From positions 1 to 19,646 of the forward strand of contig CAVGND010000033.1 of NCBI GenBank assembly GCA_963630555.1: 19,646 bases of DNA, in the 5' to 3' direction. The DNA comes from CAVALG01 sp963630555. Lineage in GTDB: Bacteria; Bacillota; Clostridia; Oscillospirales; Acutalibacteraceae. The notes beneath the pieces are model-generated. The model searched no databases. It was given only the letters and a program-made list of their open reading frames with translations, and was not told where the DNA came from. Below are positions 1-8,033 of the stretch, piece after piece (positions within the stretch are counted from its first letter, which is position 1; the number at the start of each line of letters is the position of its first letter). The position numbers and the translations under genes are program-made.

Positions 1-113
1 TGCTTTATCTCGCCCAGGTCGATATTACGAAAAAATGGACAGGCCGGCGCAGAGATTGGGGCGAAATTCACTCTCAACTTGAAGTTTTCTTCGCCGACAG
101 ACTGCCCGAATAG
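1..113 (+). CDS. IS256-family transposase, C-terminal fragment
   Basis: The open frame enters at base 3 and ends with TAG at 111-113. The visible peptide includes the stretches ITKKWTGRRRDWGEI and QLEVFFADRLPE. A Lys-Lys-Trp-Thr stretch, then an Arg-x-Trp-Gly motif and a closing Gln-Leu-x-x-x-Phe-x-x-Arg-Leu is the usual tail of IS256/Mutator-class DDE transposases, which move the element by cut-and-paste through a circular intermediate. The catalytic DDE residues would lie upstream of the window, so whether this copy is intact cannot be judged. Recognition rests on about 36 residues and is therefore good but not certain. The gene points toward the clpE 3' end. Confidence 0.7.
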   Translation, partial: LYLAQVDITKKWTGRRRDWGEIHSQLEVFFADRLPE

Positions 114-131
114 CAGAAATCCCGGTTCATA

Positions 132-172
132 TCAAGGGTAAAATGAACGGCTGTTCAGACAGCCGCCCTTGA
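132..172 (+). other. Bulged hairpin in the IS 3' untranslated region
   Basis: A perfect 7-bp stem (148-154 with 159-165, loop TCAG) stacks directly on a second 7-bp stem (132-138 with 166-172), with a 9-nt bulge on the 5' side. It lies 18 bases after the transposase stop codon. No T-run follows, so it is not a standard intrinsic terminator on this strand; it may protect or terminate the transposase transcript in another way. Confidence 0.5.
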
Positions 173-179
173 CATGCTC

Positions 180-299
180 CGTTATTTCCGCTAAAATGCA
201 ATTACGGCGTGTAAGCCGTTTTGCGGCTCACACGCCACGATATAAATTCTGATTCTTGTACCGTTAAAGTGTGTTTACACAAAATTCGAAGAAGAGCCT
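180..299 (+). repeat. 120-bp inverted repeat, left copy (IS terminal segment)
   Basis: Bases 180-299 are the reverse complement of 19527-19646 with a single difference (C at 287 against A at 19539), that is 119 of 120 identical. The pairing rule is i + j = 19826. Similarity stops at base 300 on the inner side. The right-hand copy is cut by the window edge, so the true repeat is longer. It is best explained as the terminal segment of two copies of the same IS in opposite orientation. Confidence 0.93.
206..236 (-). other. Hairpin in the repeat, better paired on the minus strand
   Basis: Arms 206-218 and 224-236 form a 13-bp stem around a 5-nt loop. On the plus strand one internal pair is an A/C mismatch; on the minus strand the same position is a G-U wobble, so an RNA copied from the minus strand forms an uninterrupted stem. 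The minus strand is the strand that read-through from clpE would transcribe. The same hairpin is at 19590-19620 in the right copy. Confidence 0.6.
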
Positions 300-304
300 C
301 ATGT

Positions 305-2620
305 TTATTTGCAGGTGATCTTTATATTGTCATCCGCAGTTAATAAAACTTTAGATTTACCGGATATTTTGCCGGAAATAATTAAATCAACAATTTTATC
401 TTCAATTTCACGACGAACAATCTTGCGTACATCACGCGCACCCGTAACTGCGATATCACATTTGTCGGCAATATACCCTGTAACTTGATCATTATACGAA
501 AGTTCAATTTCTTTATCTGCCAATGAGTTGCCGAGTTCGTCCAGTACTATTGCTGCAATTCGCTCAATATCACATTTCTCAAGCTTATTAAACATGACAA
601 TTTCATCAACGCGACCCAAAAACTCAGGGCGTAAAAATTCTTTCAGTGCTGCATAATACTTCTCTTTATTTGCGCTTTTTTGCGTCTTCCCAAAACCGAG
701 TGCAGCCTCTCCCCCATTGCTTCCCGCATTTGAAGTCATAACTATAACACAGTTTTCAAAATTGATATGTCTGCCCTGTGAATCGGTAACGCGACCGTCG
801 TCCAAAATCTGCAAAAGAATATTAAGAACATCCGGGTGCGCTTTTTCTATTTCATCGAACAGGATAACACTGTAGGGCTTCCTTCTGACTTTTTCGGTGA
901 GTTGACCCGCTTCGTCATACCCAACATATCCGGGAGGCGCGCCTATCAGTTTGGCTACCGAGTGCTTTTCCATATATTCAGACATATCAAGCCTAATAAG
1001 AGTTTCGGGCGTGTCGAACAGTTCGCTTGCAAGTTCCTTTACAAGTTGAGTTTTACCGACACCTGTGGGACCTACAAATATAAACGATGCCGGTCTGCGA
1101 TGCGAAGTAATTTGAACATTAGACCTTCTGACACCGTTGGCGACCGCCTTAATCGCTTCATCCTGACCGATTATTTTTTTCTTTAAACGGTCCTCAAGCG
1201 TTGCTAACTTTTGCAGGCTGCTTTCCTTAATCTTCACCGCCGGTATACCGGTCCATAATTCAATAACCTTTGCTAAATCGTCAACCGTAACTTTATTGTC
1301 CGATGCCGGTATATACAACTCATCAGCCTTGCTTTTATATTTTGCCAGATTTGATTTTACAAGCGCCAATTGCTCGTAATCCGTATTGTTAAGGTCGGAC
1401 TCGAGATTTTCTTCCTTTTCGGACAGTTCGGCAATTTTTTTATTCACTTTATACAACTCATCAACAAACTTGTTACGCAGCGATGCACAGGAACAGGATT
1501 CGTCCAACAAGTCTATTGCCTTATCGGGCAAAAATCGGTCATTAATATATCTTTCGGAAAGACGTACAGCGTCTATTATGATATCATCCGAAACGGTAAC
1601 GCCGTGATACCCCTCGTAATATCCTTTTATTCCCTTAAGAACCTCAATTGTTTCTTCTATTGAAGGTTCCTCAATCACGACAGGCTGAAACCTTCTCTCA
1701 AGCGCAACATCCTTTTCGATATATTTGCGGTATTCATTAAAGGTTGTAGCGCCGATAACCTGAATCTCGCCGCGCGACAACGCGGGTTTCAGAATATTTC
1801 CGGCATTCATCGAACCCTCCGAATCGCCTGCGCCCACCAGATTGTGAATTTCATCGATAAACAGTATAATATTGCCCGCCTGTTTCACTTCGTCAATAAG
1901 GCCTTTTATGCGGCTTTCAAACTGACCTCTGAACTGTGTGCCTGCTACCAAACCGGTAAGGTCAAGCAAACAAATTTCTTTGTCTGCAAGGCGTGCCGGT
2001 ATGTCGTCGTTTGCAATTTTTATGGCAAGTCCTTCCGCAATTGCGGTTTTTCCGACGCCGGGTTCACCGATAAGGCAGGGGTTACTTTTTGAGCGGCGCG
2101 ATAATATCTGAATGGTACGGTAAAGTTCGCGATCTCTTCCGATTATACGGTCAAGTTCACCGCGACGTGCCTTATCTGTAAGATTTGTGCAGAATTGCTC
2201 AATATATTTGCGGCGTTTCTGCTTTTTCTTTTCCTTCTTTCCACTCTCCCCGTTTTTTTTATCTTCGGTTGTTTCAGCTGATTTTTCGGCGTCGGGATTT
2301 CCCGCCGTTGTTCCGAGATTGCTGAATAAATTATTAACAAACGGGAATGTAGCGGCACCGCCGGCAGTAAAGGCGTTTGCATCGTCCTCATCATCGGCAG
2401 AATCACCCATGATATCGAGCAGTTGCTCGCTCATAGCCTCAATATCATCATCTGTTATGCCCATTTTTTCAACCATGTCGGTTATGGGCTTTATACCCGA
2501 TTCTTTGGCGCAAACAAGGCAGAGCCCTTTTTGCTCGGACAGTTGTTCCCCTCTCATCTCCTGAAAAAAGACTACGGCAGGTCTTTTACCGCATTTATAA
2601 CACATTTTCATATATAACAT
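305..2620 (-). CDS. clpE: ClpE-type ATP-dependent Clp protease ATPase subunit
   Basis: This is a hexameric AAA+ unfoldase that feeds damaged or regulated proteins to ClpP. Residue numbers here count from the start at 2620. It opens with a zinc-ribbon-like pair of CxxC motifs (Cys7/Cys10 and Cys34/Cys37) instead of the double Clp N domain, followed by an acidic then Lys-rich linker. The first AAA+ domain has Walker A GEPGVGKT near 185 and Walker B ILFIDEIH near 252; the second has GPTGVGKT near 517 and VILFDEIEKAH near 585. ALGFGK near 640 fits the ClpP-docking loop. The open frame extends upstream to 2680, but that start has no ribosome site and precedes a TATAAT box. GGAGG at 2624-2628 favours ATG at 2620 (spacing 3) or at 2611 (spacing 12). 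ClpC-like naming is the alternative; the N-terminal zinc motif favours ClpE. It is the last gene of the leftward operon. Confidence 0.88.
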   Translation of the reverse strand: MLYMKMCYKCGKRPAVVFFQEMRGEQLSEQKGLCLVCAKESGIKPITDMVEKMGITDDDIEAMSEQLLDIMGDSADDEDDANAFTAGGAATFPFVNNLFSNLGTTAGNPDAEKSAETTEDKKNGESGKKEKKKQKRRKYIEQFCTNLTDKARRGELDRIIGRDRELYRTIQILSRRSKSNPCLIGEPGVGKTAIAEGLAIKIANDDIPARLADKEICLLDLTGLVAGTQFRGQFESRIKGLIDEVKQAGNIILFIDEIHNLVGAGDSEGSMNAGNILKPALSRGEIQVIGATTFNEYRKYIEKDVALERRFQPVVIEEPSIEETIEVLKGIKGYYEGYHGVTVSDDIIIDAVRLSERYINDRFLPDKAIDLLDESCSCASLRNKFVDELYKVNKKIAELSEKEENLESDLNNTDYEQLALVKSNLAKYKSKADELYIPASDNKVTVDDLAKVIELWTGIPAVKIKESSLQKLATLEDRLKKKIIGQDEAIKAVANGVRRSNVQITSHRRPASFIFVGPTGVGKTQLVKELASELFDTPETLIRLDMSEYMEKHSVAKLIGAPPGYVGYDEAGQLTEKVRRKPYSVILFDEIEKAHPDVLNILLQILDDGRVTDSQGRHINFENCVIVMTSNAGSNGGEAALGFGKTQKSANKEKYYAALKEFLRPEFLGRVDEIVMFNKLEKCDIERIAAIVLDELGNSLADKEIELSYNDQVTGYIADKCDIAVTGARDVRKIVRREIEDKIVDLIISGKISGKSKVLLTADDNIKITCK

Positions 2621-2623
2621 TTT

Positions 2624-2676
2624 CCTCCGATATTTGCTCGGTATTTGCCGATTAACAGTATCATTATATAACTGTT
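2624..2676 (-). promoter_or_regulatory. Possible clpE promoter and operator region
   Basis: On the minus strand there is a TATAAT at 2663-2668 but no convincing -35 at the proper distance. An AACAGT/ACTGTT dyad (2654-2659 and 2671-2676, 11-nt spacer) brackets this box. Between it and the GGAGG site lies an imperfect tandem repeat of GCAAATAYCG with an 11-nt period (about 2629-2650). Clp genes of Firmicutes are often controlled by CtsR or HrcA; neither a proper CtsR box nor a CIRCE element is present, so the regulator is unknown. Confidence 0.3.
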
Positions 2677-2701
2677 TCATCGATAATTTATTAACGGTAA
2701 G

Positions 2702-3364
2702 TTAAAATTTTAAAGAATTGAATTTTGAACAAAAAAATTTAAATATAACACTGCCGTTCAAGTCGTCAACCGTAATTAATTTATTTTGCGACAACATAAT
2801 ATACCTCGAGAAAAGAAAGCACAGCAGATAAATAATCAATAGCGCTTTAGCAATACCAAGCAGACCACCGAGCAGTGAATTCAATTTGCCTATCACAGGA
2901 ATTTTATTTATAATTCCTGCCAATTTGGCAATCCACCGAAACAGCAGTAAGAATAAAACAAAAAGAATAAGAAAAGCGACAACGGTGATTAAAGCGGTCA
3001 CGGGAGTCTTGATTGCCATTTTAACAGTGGAATGTGCTGATTTACCGTCAAAGCCGTCAGAGAAAATACTGCCTGACTTTTCATTTGAGTTTTTAAAATA
3101 ATTTGAAACGTATTTAGGTAAAGCATCGTTGATATCATCGCCGGAGTTCGCTTTAAAATCGTCAATAATATTTTGCGATATTTTATCTCCGACTACATCG
3201 TCATATATGTAATCGGCAGCCATAAATCCTAAATATGAGGCAAAGACAAGTGCTAAAAGTAAGCCGATAAGGCTTATGACGGTTGAAACAAAGCCCTTTT
3301 TGTATGCACAATAAACCGTTAAAATTCCGGCAGCCGCCAAAATAATGTCAATAATAATGTTCAT
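2702..3364 (-). CDS. CvpA-family integral membrane protein
   Basis: A 220-residue membrane protein. Hydrophobic segments are seen near residues 3-21, 26-49, 122-144 and 166-187, with a soluble, acidic loop between the second and third. The stretch IPVIGKLNSLLGGLLGI near 155-171 is the usual CvpA (colicin V production) signature. Family members affect colicin V export in E. coli and envelope or growth traits elsewhere; the molecular role is unsettled. The start ATG at 3362-3364 is 1 nt after the stop codon of the preceding gene, so translation is probably coupled. A TTG start at 3385 is possible but would overlap that gene. In the operon it sits between the DUF5711-like protein and clpE. Confidence 0.82.
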   Translation of the reverse strand: MNIIIDIILAAAGILTVYCAYKKGFVSTVISLIGLLLALVFASYLGFMAADYIYDDVVGDKISQNIIDDFKANSGDDINDALPKYVSNYFKNSNEKSGSIFSDGFDGKSAHSTVKMAIKTPVTALITVVAFLILFVLFLLLFRWIAKLAGIINKIPVIGKLNSLLGGLLGIAKALLIIYLLCFLFSRYIMLSQNKLITVDDLNGSVIFKFFCSKFNSLKF

Positions 3365-3365
3365 G

Positions 3366-4730
3366 TTAAACCCCGAAAACAACAAATTTTGATTTTGATA
3401 CAGCGGCTACATCACCGGATCTCAGCAATGCTATATAATATGTGTTATAACCGCAATCTATACTTTTAGTGCGTTTGCCCTCATATGAATAGATATCAAT
3501 GCTGTCGTTTAGCAAAAACGCGGCACTGTCGCTGTTTAATGCAACGCCCTTAACAGCCCCTTTTACCGAAAACGATTTTACTTTTTCGCAATCGTTATCA
3601 TATATTACGACATTATTATCAGAATAATCTCCGCCATTACTGCTTACAAACATCGATTCTCCGCTTAGAGTTGTATCATAATAGAGGAAACCGTTATCAT
3701 CCGATTCTTTCACACGCTTACAGTCATCCCAATCAAAAAAACTGTAGCCACCATCATATACGGCAACAAAATATCCGCCTATATCGCTGAGTTCGGTAAC
3801 AATAGCACCGTCGATTATTTCGGTAGCAATAGGTTTAGAACTGTCATATTCAAAAATAGAAATTTTTGAATATGACACACCGTTTTGAGTGTAGACTTCC
3901 GCAGTTGCCACCTTACTGCCTCTGTTATTTAAAGCAAGCGCGGAAACAAGATTATCAGCAAAATATCTGGTGTATGTTTTTTTAAAATCATCATCATAGA
4001 CAGTAACCGCTGCGGTATATCCTGTCGCTTTTGTAGCGAATGCCGAGTAACCGTTGCGCGTTATGGAGCCGGCAAAAATCGTATCGGGCATTGAATTATC
4101 GGTTTTTAATTCGTAATCGTTAAAAATTTTAACACCGTATCCGCCCACATCGTAAACAAGAGTTCGTGCCTCCGAAATTTTCATGGACGGATTTGAAAAT
4201 CCGTGTTGACAGTATAGCATTTCTTTGCCGTTTGTGTTAAATACTTGAAAAAACGAATCGGATAATATATATGAAACATTGCCGACGCATTTAATGGTAC
4301 TGACCGCACTGCTTTGCAGTTCAGCAGGCATTTCCCCGTTTCCTATTGCCGAATAAGCATTTTGTACAGATTCGATTATACCGGTAGGTAACGCAAAATG
4401 AAAAGCGGCAACGATAATGATAACAGCGGCACATATTCCGTACGATATGCGGATTTTTAAAGAGCGAAATCGTTTATTTCCCTTAATAACTTCAAACGCT
4501 TTCCTTTGTTTGTCAAAAGGTTTTGCGGCGCGTCTTTTTCTGCCCGTGAAACCATGATTTTTCTGTCTGTTTTTCTCATTTTTGCTTTTTTCTTTTTCGG
4601 TTTTTTTAAAATCGGAAATCGGCTGCATAGTAATATCATCCCGAATGCGATTGGCACTTTTATCGGATTTATTAAAAGTAAATTTCATTTTGGGGGGCTT
4701 TTTAAACTTCTTTCTTTTGTATACTGCCAT
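3366..4730 (-). CDS. DUF5711-like membrane-anchored extracellular protein
   Basis: A 454-residue protein with three visible parts: a Lys/Arg-rich cytoplasmic tail (residues 1 to about 95), one transmembrane helix near 97-115 containing AAVIIIVAAF, and a long extracytoplasmic part with repeated short beta-rich units (Tyr, Asp, Gly and Ser rich) suggestive of a beta-propeller. This arrangement matches the DUF5711 group common in clostridia, whose function is unknown. Positive charge before the helix predicts the N terminus inside and the propeller outside. The ATG at 4728-4730 lies 2 nt after the truA stop codon, with GAGG 10 nt upstream inside truA, which implies coupling. The family name is from recognition of the layout, not from a search. 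Confidence 0.7.
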   Translation of the reverse strand: MAVYKRKKFKKPPKMKFTFNKSDKSANRIRDDITMQPISDFKKTEKEKSKNEKNRQKNHGFTGRKRRAAKPFDKQRKAFEVIKGNKRFRSLKIRISYGICAAVIIIVAAFHFALPTGIIESVQNAYSAIGNGEMPAELQSSAVSTIKCVGNVSYILSDSFFQVFNTNGKEMLYCQHGFSNPSMKISEARTLVYDVGGYGVKIFNDYELKTDNSMPDTIFAGSITRNGYSAFATKATGYTAAVTVYDDDFKKTYTRYFADNLVSALALNNRGSKVATAEVYTQNGVSYSKISIFEYDSSKPIATEIIDGAIVTELSDIGGYFVAVYDGGYSFFDWDDCKRVKESDDNGFLYYDTTLSGESMFVSSNGGDYSDNNVVIYDNDCEKVKSFSVKGAVKGVALNSDSAAFLLNDSIDIYSYEGKRTKSIDCGYNTYYIALLRSGDVAAVSKSKFVVFGV

Positions 4731-4732
4731 TA

Positions 4733-5482
4733 TCAAAATTCCTCATATTCATAAAAAACTTTATTTAAAAAAAGCGCGTTCGGTTTTACGGTAGCTCCGG
4801 CAAGTGAACGATCTCTTGATTCCAATATCTTGTGTATATCACACGGGCTCGTTTTACCTTCGTTTACATTAAGAAGCGTACCGACAATTATTCTGACCAT
4901 ATTATAAAGAAATCCGTTACCGGTAATGCTGAAAATCACAGCATCGTCATCTCTGAAAAAACGCGATTCGTAAATTCTTCTGACAGTAGAATGTACTTTG
5001 CTTCCCGCTGATGAAAATGCAGTAAAATCGTATTCGCCAACAAATTCAGCGGCCGCTTTATTCATAAGATCAATATTAATATCGTGCGAATAGAGTAACG
5101 AATATTTATAATCAAACGGGTCACGTATACGGGAATTTCTTATTCTGTAAATATAATTCTTACCCTTACAACTGTACCTTGCATGAAAATCATCCGGTAC
5201 TTCCCTGCAATCGGTAACCGAGATATCTAACGGAAGATGGGCGTTTGCCGCCATAATTATTTTAGAGGTTTCAAGACGCGTATCGCTCGAAAAATGGCAA
5301 CAGTACATATTTGCATGCACACCTGCATCCGTGCGGCTGCATCCGGTAACTCCGTCAATATTCCCGAGTGATTTTAAAAGTGCATCAAACACTTTTGATT
5401 GAACCGAGATGCCGTTCTTTTGTACCTGCCAGCCGCAGTAATCGGTACCGTCGTATTTAAGTGTAAGCAAAAATTTTTTCAT
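4733..5482 (-). CDS. truA: tRNA pseudouridine(38-40) synthase TruA
   Basis: TruA converts uridines 38-40 of the tRNA anticodon arm to pseudouridine. The protein is 249 residues, the usual length. The catalytic motif RTDAGVHA is at about residues 50-57, with the nucleophilic aspartate at 52, and the N-terminal LTLKYDGTDYCGWQ is typical of the family. Start ATG at 5480-5482 is preceded by GGTGA; a GTG one codon upstream at 5485 is less likely. It lies 17 nt after ecfT. The ecfA-ecfA-ecfT-truA order is widespread in Firmicutes, usually downstream of ribosomal protein genes; here those are absent. Confidence 0.95.
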   Translation of the reverse strand: MKKFLLTLKYDGTDYCGWQVQKNGISVQSKVFDALLKSLGNIDGVTGCSRTDAGVHANMYCCHFSSDTRLETSKIIMAANAHLPLDISVTDCREVPDDFHARYSCKGKNYIYRIRNSRIRDPFDYKYSLLYSHDINIDLMNKAAAEFVGEYDFTAFSSAGSKVHSTVRRIYESRFFRDDDAVIFSITGNGFLYNMVRIIVGTLLNVNEGKTSPCDIHKILESRDRSLAGATVKPNALFLNKVFYEYEEF

Positions 5483-5499
5483 CACTTCACCATAATAAA

Positions 5500-6306
5500 T
5501 TAAAAAGTAATATTAAGTATAATAACGGCGGCGACAGCGGCACAAATAATAAACAGTGCTATCAAATCCCGCACGGTATATCGCATAGTTACAAGCCGCG
5601 TTCTGCCGACACCACCGGTATAGCATCTGCATTCCATCGACGCTGCAAGTTCATAAGCACGGCGTATTGATGAGATAAAAAGCGGTATAAGTATCGGGAT
5701 GAGTGCCTTCACACGCGAATAAAGTCCACCGCTTTCGAAATCGGCACCGCGTGCTTTTTGTGCATTCATAATTTTATTTGTTTCATCTATTAAAATAGGG
5801 ATGAACCTAAGGGCGATGGTCATAGTCATAACAACCATATGAACAGCCGAGGACAGACCTATCCACTTAAGCGGAGAAAGCAGTTTTTCAAGTGCATTTG
5901 CAAGCGAAGTGGGCGTTGTGGCGTAAGTAAGCATTGCACTTGCTATTATCAGCAAAATCACCCTTAATGCCATAAAGCCGGCGCGTTCAAGTCCGCTTGC
6001 CGTTATTTTAAATACCCAAAATTTAAAAAGCACTCTGCCATCTCCGGCATAAATCGCATTTAAAACAGCAGTCAGTATAATTACAGGCAATATAGCTTTA
6101 ATGTTTTTTAAATACATTCTAATAGGAACTTTTGACATAAACACAAGCACAAGCAAAAATAACGCCAAAAAACCCAAAGAAGAAAAACCCGATGCCGTAA
6201 AAATAAGAACAATATATGCTATAAGAAACAAAAATTTCGTTCGCGGGTCAGTCTTATGCAGAACAGAACCGGTTTCGATATATTGCCCGAATGTAATGTT
6301 ACCCAT
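5500..6306 (-). CDS. ecfT: ECF transporter transmembrane subunit EcfT
   Basis: EcfT is the membrane scaffold that couples ATP hydrolysis by EcfA1/EcfA2 to substrate-binding S components. The 268-residue protein has several hydrophobic segments (about 26-58, 70-86, 112-130, 150-172, 200-215 and 245-265). The coupling helices carry the expected signatures: QKARGADF at 183-190 and MECRCYTGG at 224-232; the latter is a variant of the second Ala-Arg-Gly motif. Start ATG 6304-6306 follows an AAGGA site with 7-nt spacing and lies 1 nt after the ecfA2 stop codon. No S component is encoded here, consistent with a group II module shared by several dispersed S proteins for vitamins or metals. Confidence 0.93.
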   Translation of the reverse strand: MGNITFGQYIETGSVLHKTDPRTKFLFLIAYIVLIFTASGFSSLGFLALFLLVLVFMSKVPIRMYLKNIKAILPVIILTAVLNAIYAGDGRVLFKFWVFKITASGLERAGFMALRVILLIIASAMLTYATTPTSLANALEKLLSPLKWIGLSSAVHMVVMTMTIALRFIPILIDETNKIMNAQKARGADFESGGLYSRVKALIPILIPLFISSIRRAYELAASMECRCYTGGVGRTRLVTMRYTVRDLIALFIICAAVAAVIILNITF

Positions 6307-6307
6307 A

Positions 6308-7159
6308 TTATTTTCCTTGCTTTATTCTCATAAGTTCATTAAACATATCATTGACGGTAAAAATATCTTTACTGATTTTAAACCCTTTGTTATTAAGTTC
6401 AACGGCAATTTTGGACATTTCCGGAACATCAAGCCCTATTTTTATAATACTTTCAGCATCCGAAAATACTTCGTGCACCGTTCCGAGTTTATAAACCTCT
6501 CCTTTATTTAAAACCAGCAGCCTGTCACACACTGAGGACATATCCTCCATACTGTGCGACACAATAATCACCAAACTTCCGGTTCTGTCGCGATAATCTT
6601 TAACCATTTTTAATACTGCAGTTTTACCTGTAGGGTCAAGACCGGCTGTAGGTTCATCAAGTATCAGGCATTCCGGTTCCATTGATATTATCCCTGCAAT
6701 GGCACACCGACGCTTTTCACCGCCGGAAAGATCAAACGGTGATTTTTGAAACAAATCAGTTTTAAGGCCGACAATATCGGCACTTTTTAAAATACGCTCG
6801 TGAATTTTTTCTTCAGACAGACCCATATTTGACGGGCCGAAAGCAATATCTTTATAAACCGTTTCTTCAAACAATTGATATTCGGGATATTGGAACACAA
6901 GTCCCACCCTAAATCGTATTTTCTTTATATCTTTCGGATTTTCCCAAATATCCCTACCGTCCAAAAAAACGGTTCCGCCGGTAGGCTTATAAAGTCCGTT
7001 TAGGCACTGCATTAATGTCGATTTACCGGAACCGGTGTGACCGATTACACCGATAATCTCATTTTTTTCAAATCCAAACGAAATATTTTTAAGTGCTCGC
7101 ACATCGGCGACACCGTTCTTATAACTGTATGAGAGATTTTTAACTTCTAAAAATGACAT
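6308..7159 (-). CDS. ecfA2: ECF transporter ATPase EcfA2
   Basis: ABC-type ATPase of the ECF energising module, 283 residues. Visible motifs: Walker A GHTGSGKST at 40-48, Q-loop VFQYPEYQLF near 88-97, signature LSGGEKRR at 144-151, Walker B CLILDEPTAGLD near 164-175, and the switch histidine in IVSHSMEDM. The start is ATG 7157-7159, with GGAGG 6 nt upstream inside the end of ecfA1, whose stop codon is 1 nt away; an in-frame start at 7198 lies within ecfA1 and is rejected. It pairs with EcfA1 as a heterodimer under EcfT. Assignment as A2 rather than A1 follows from gene order. Confidence 0.93.
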   Translation of the reverse strand: MSFLEVKNLSYSYKNGVADVRALKNISFGFEKNEIIGVIGHTGSGKSTLMQCLNGLYKPTGGTVFLDGRDIWENPKDIKKIRFRVGLVFQYPEYQLFEETVYKDIAFGPSNMGLSEEKIHERILKSADIVGLKTDLFQKSPFDLSGGEKRRCAIAGIISMEPECLILDEPTAGLDPTGKTAVLKMVKDYRDRTGSLVIIVSHSMEDMSSVCDRLLVLNKGEVYKLGTVHEVFSDAESIIKIGLDVPEMSKIAVELNNKGFKISKDIFTVNDMFNELMRIKQGK

Positions 7160-7160
7160 T

Positions 7161-8006
7161 TTATCCCTCCGAAAACGCCTTGATAATATCTGCAACACAT
7201 TCGTCGGCAGTTAAGATTTCACTCGATATATTTATACCGGCAGCATTAAGTTTTTGCGCAAGTTCGGTAACCTGCGGAATATCAAGCCCCAATTCACGCA
7301 AACGCTTTGAATGTGAAAAAACATCTTTCGGTATTCCGTCCAATTCGATTTTGCCGTTGTTTAAAACAACTATTCTGTCAGCCAAAGCAGCTTCGTTCAT
7401 ATAATGCGTTATTAAAACTACCGTTATTCCCTTTTCACGGCAAAGATTTATCAGGGTTGAAATGACATCTTTTCTCCCTTGCGGATCAAGCATGGCGGTA
7501 GGCTCGTCCAACACAATGCATTGCGGTTCCATCGCGATAACACCTGCTATTGCGACGCGTTGCTTTTGCCCGCCGGACAGATTGTACGGGGATGATTTCC
7601 TGTATTCATACATTCCCACTGATTTCAAGGCGGCGTCCACCCTATTACGCATTTTTTCGGGCGGAACACCGATATTTTCAAGTCCGAAAGCCACATCTTC
7701 TTCAACGATCGAGGCGACTATCTGGTTATCGGGGTTCTGAAATATCATACCGACTGTTTTTTTAATATCTATTTCGTGTGATTCATCTGTCGTCAGCATA
7801 CCGGCAACCTCAACAGTTCCGGAAGTCGGCTTGTTAAGTCCGTTAAGGAGTTTTGCAAGGGTTGATTTCCCGGAACCGTTGTGCCCCAATACAGCAACAA
7901 AACTCCCTTTTTCCAAATCAAGCGAAATGCCTTTTAAAACGGAAAAAACGCGATTTTCATTTTCGTATTCATATGTCAGATCTCTGATTTTTATAATACT
8001 ATCCAT
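7161..8006 (-). CDS. ecfA1: ECF transporter ATPase EcfA1
   Basis: First ABC ATPase of the ECF module, 281 residues from the chosen start. Motifs: Walker A GHNGSGKST at 41-49, Q-loop MIFQNPDNQI near 87-96, signature LSGGQKQR at 143-150, Walker B CIVLDEPTAMLD at 163-174, and the switch histidine in LITHYMNEA. The Q-loop FQNPDNQ and the C-terminal dimerisation region are typical of ECF ATPases. Two ATG starts are possible, 8022-8024 and 8004-8006; the second has GGTGA just upstream and yields the usual N terminus MDSIIKI, so it is preferred. It follows the methyltransferase by 27 nt. Confidence 0.92.
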   Translation of the reverse strand: MDSIIKIRDLTYEYENENRVFSVLKGISLDLEKGSFVAVLGHNGSGKSTLAKLLNGLNKPTSGTVEVAGMLTTDESHEIDIKKTVGMIFQNPDNQIVASIVEEDVAFGLENIGVPPEKMRNRVDAALKSVGMYEYRKSSPYNLSGGQKQRVAIAGVIAMEPQCIVLDEPTAMLDPQGRKDVISTLINLCREKGITVVLITHYMNEAALADRIVVLNNGKIELDGIPKDVFSHSKRLRELGLDIPQVTELAQKLNAAGINISSEILTADECVADIIKAFSEG

Positions 8007-8033
8007 ACATTCACCATGCGCCATCCATATGTC

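Larger units (their letters stand above)
1..299 (+). mobile_element. Right end of an IS256-family insertion sequence
   Basis: Seen: the C-terminal codons of a Mutator/IS256-type transposase (stop at 111-113), about 186 bases of non-coding, hairpin-rich DNA, and an outer end at 270-299 containing GTGTTTACACAAAATT. Ends with a TTTACACAAAATT-like stretch are characteristic of IS256-family terminal repeats. The last 120 bases recur inverted at the right end of the window, which marks the outer boundary near 299. The left end of the element and its target-site duplication are outside the window. The distance from stop codon to tip is somewhat long for this family, so an extra insertion within the tail is possible. 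Confidence 0.68.

Noticed and set aside
2621..2680. Upstream extension of clpE to ATG 2680
   Set aside because: No ribosome site is present and the extension contains a TATAAT box; the family begins next to the first CxxC motif, matching starts 2620 or 2611.
5500..6306. Altered second Ala-Arg-Gly motif in EcfT (MECRCYTGG)
   Set aside because: Variants with Cys at these positions followed by GG-x-GRT occur commonly in clostridial EcfT proteins, so this is not a sign of lost function.
7160..7198. Upstream extension of EcfA2 into ecfA1
   Set aside because: GGAGG lies 6 nt before ATG 7159, and the family N terminus starts there.
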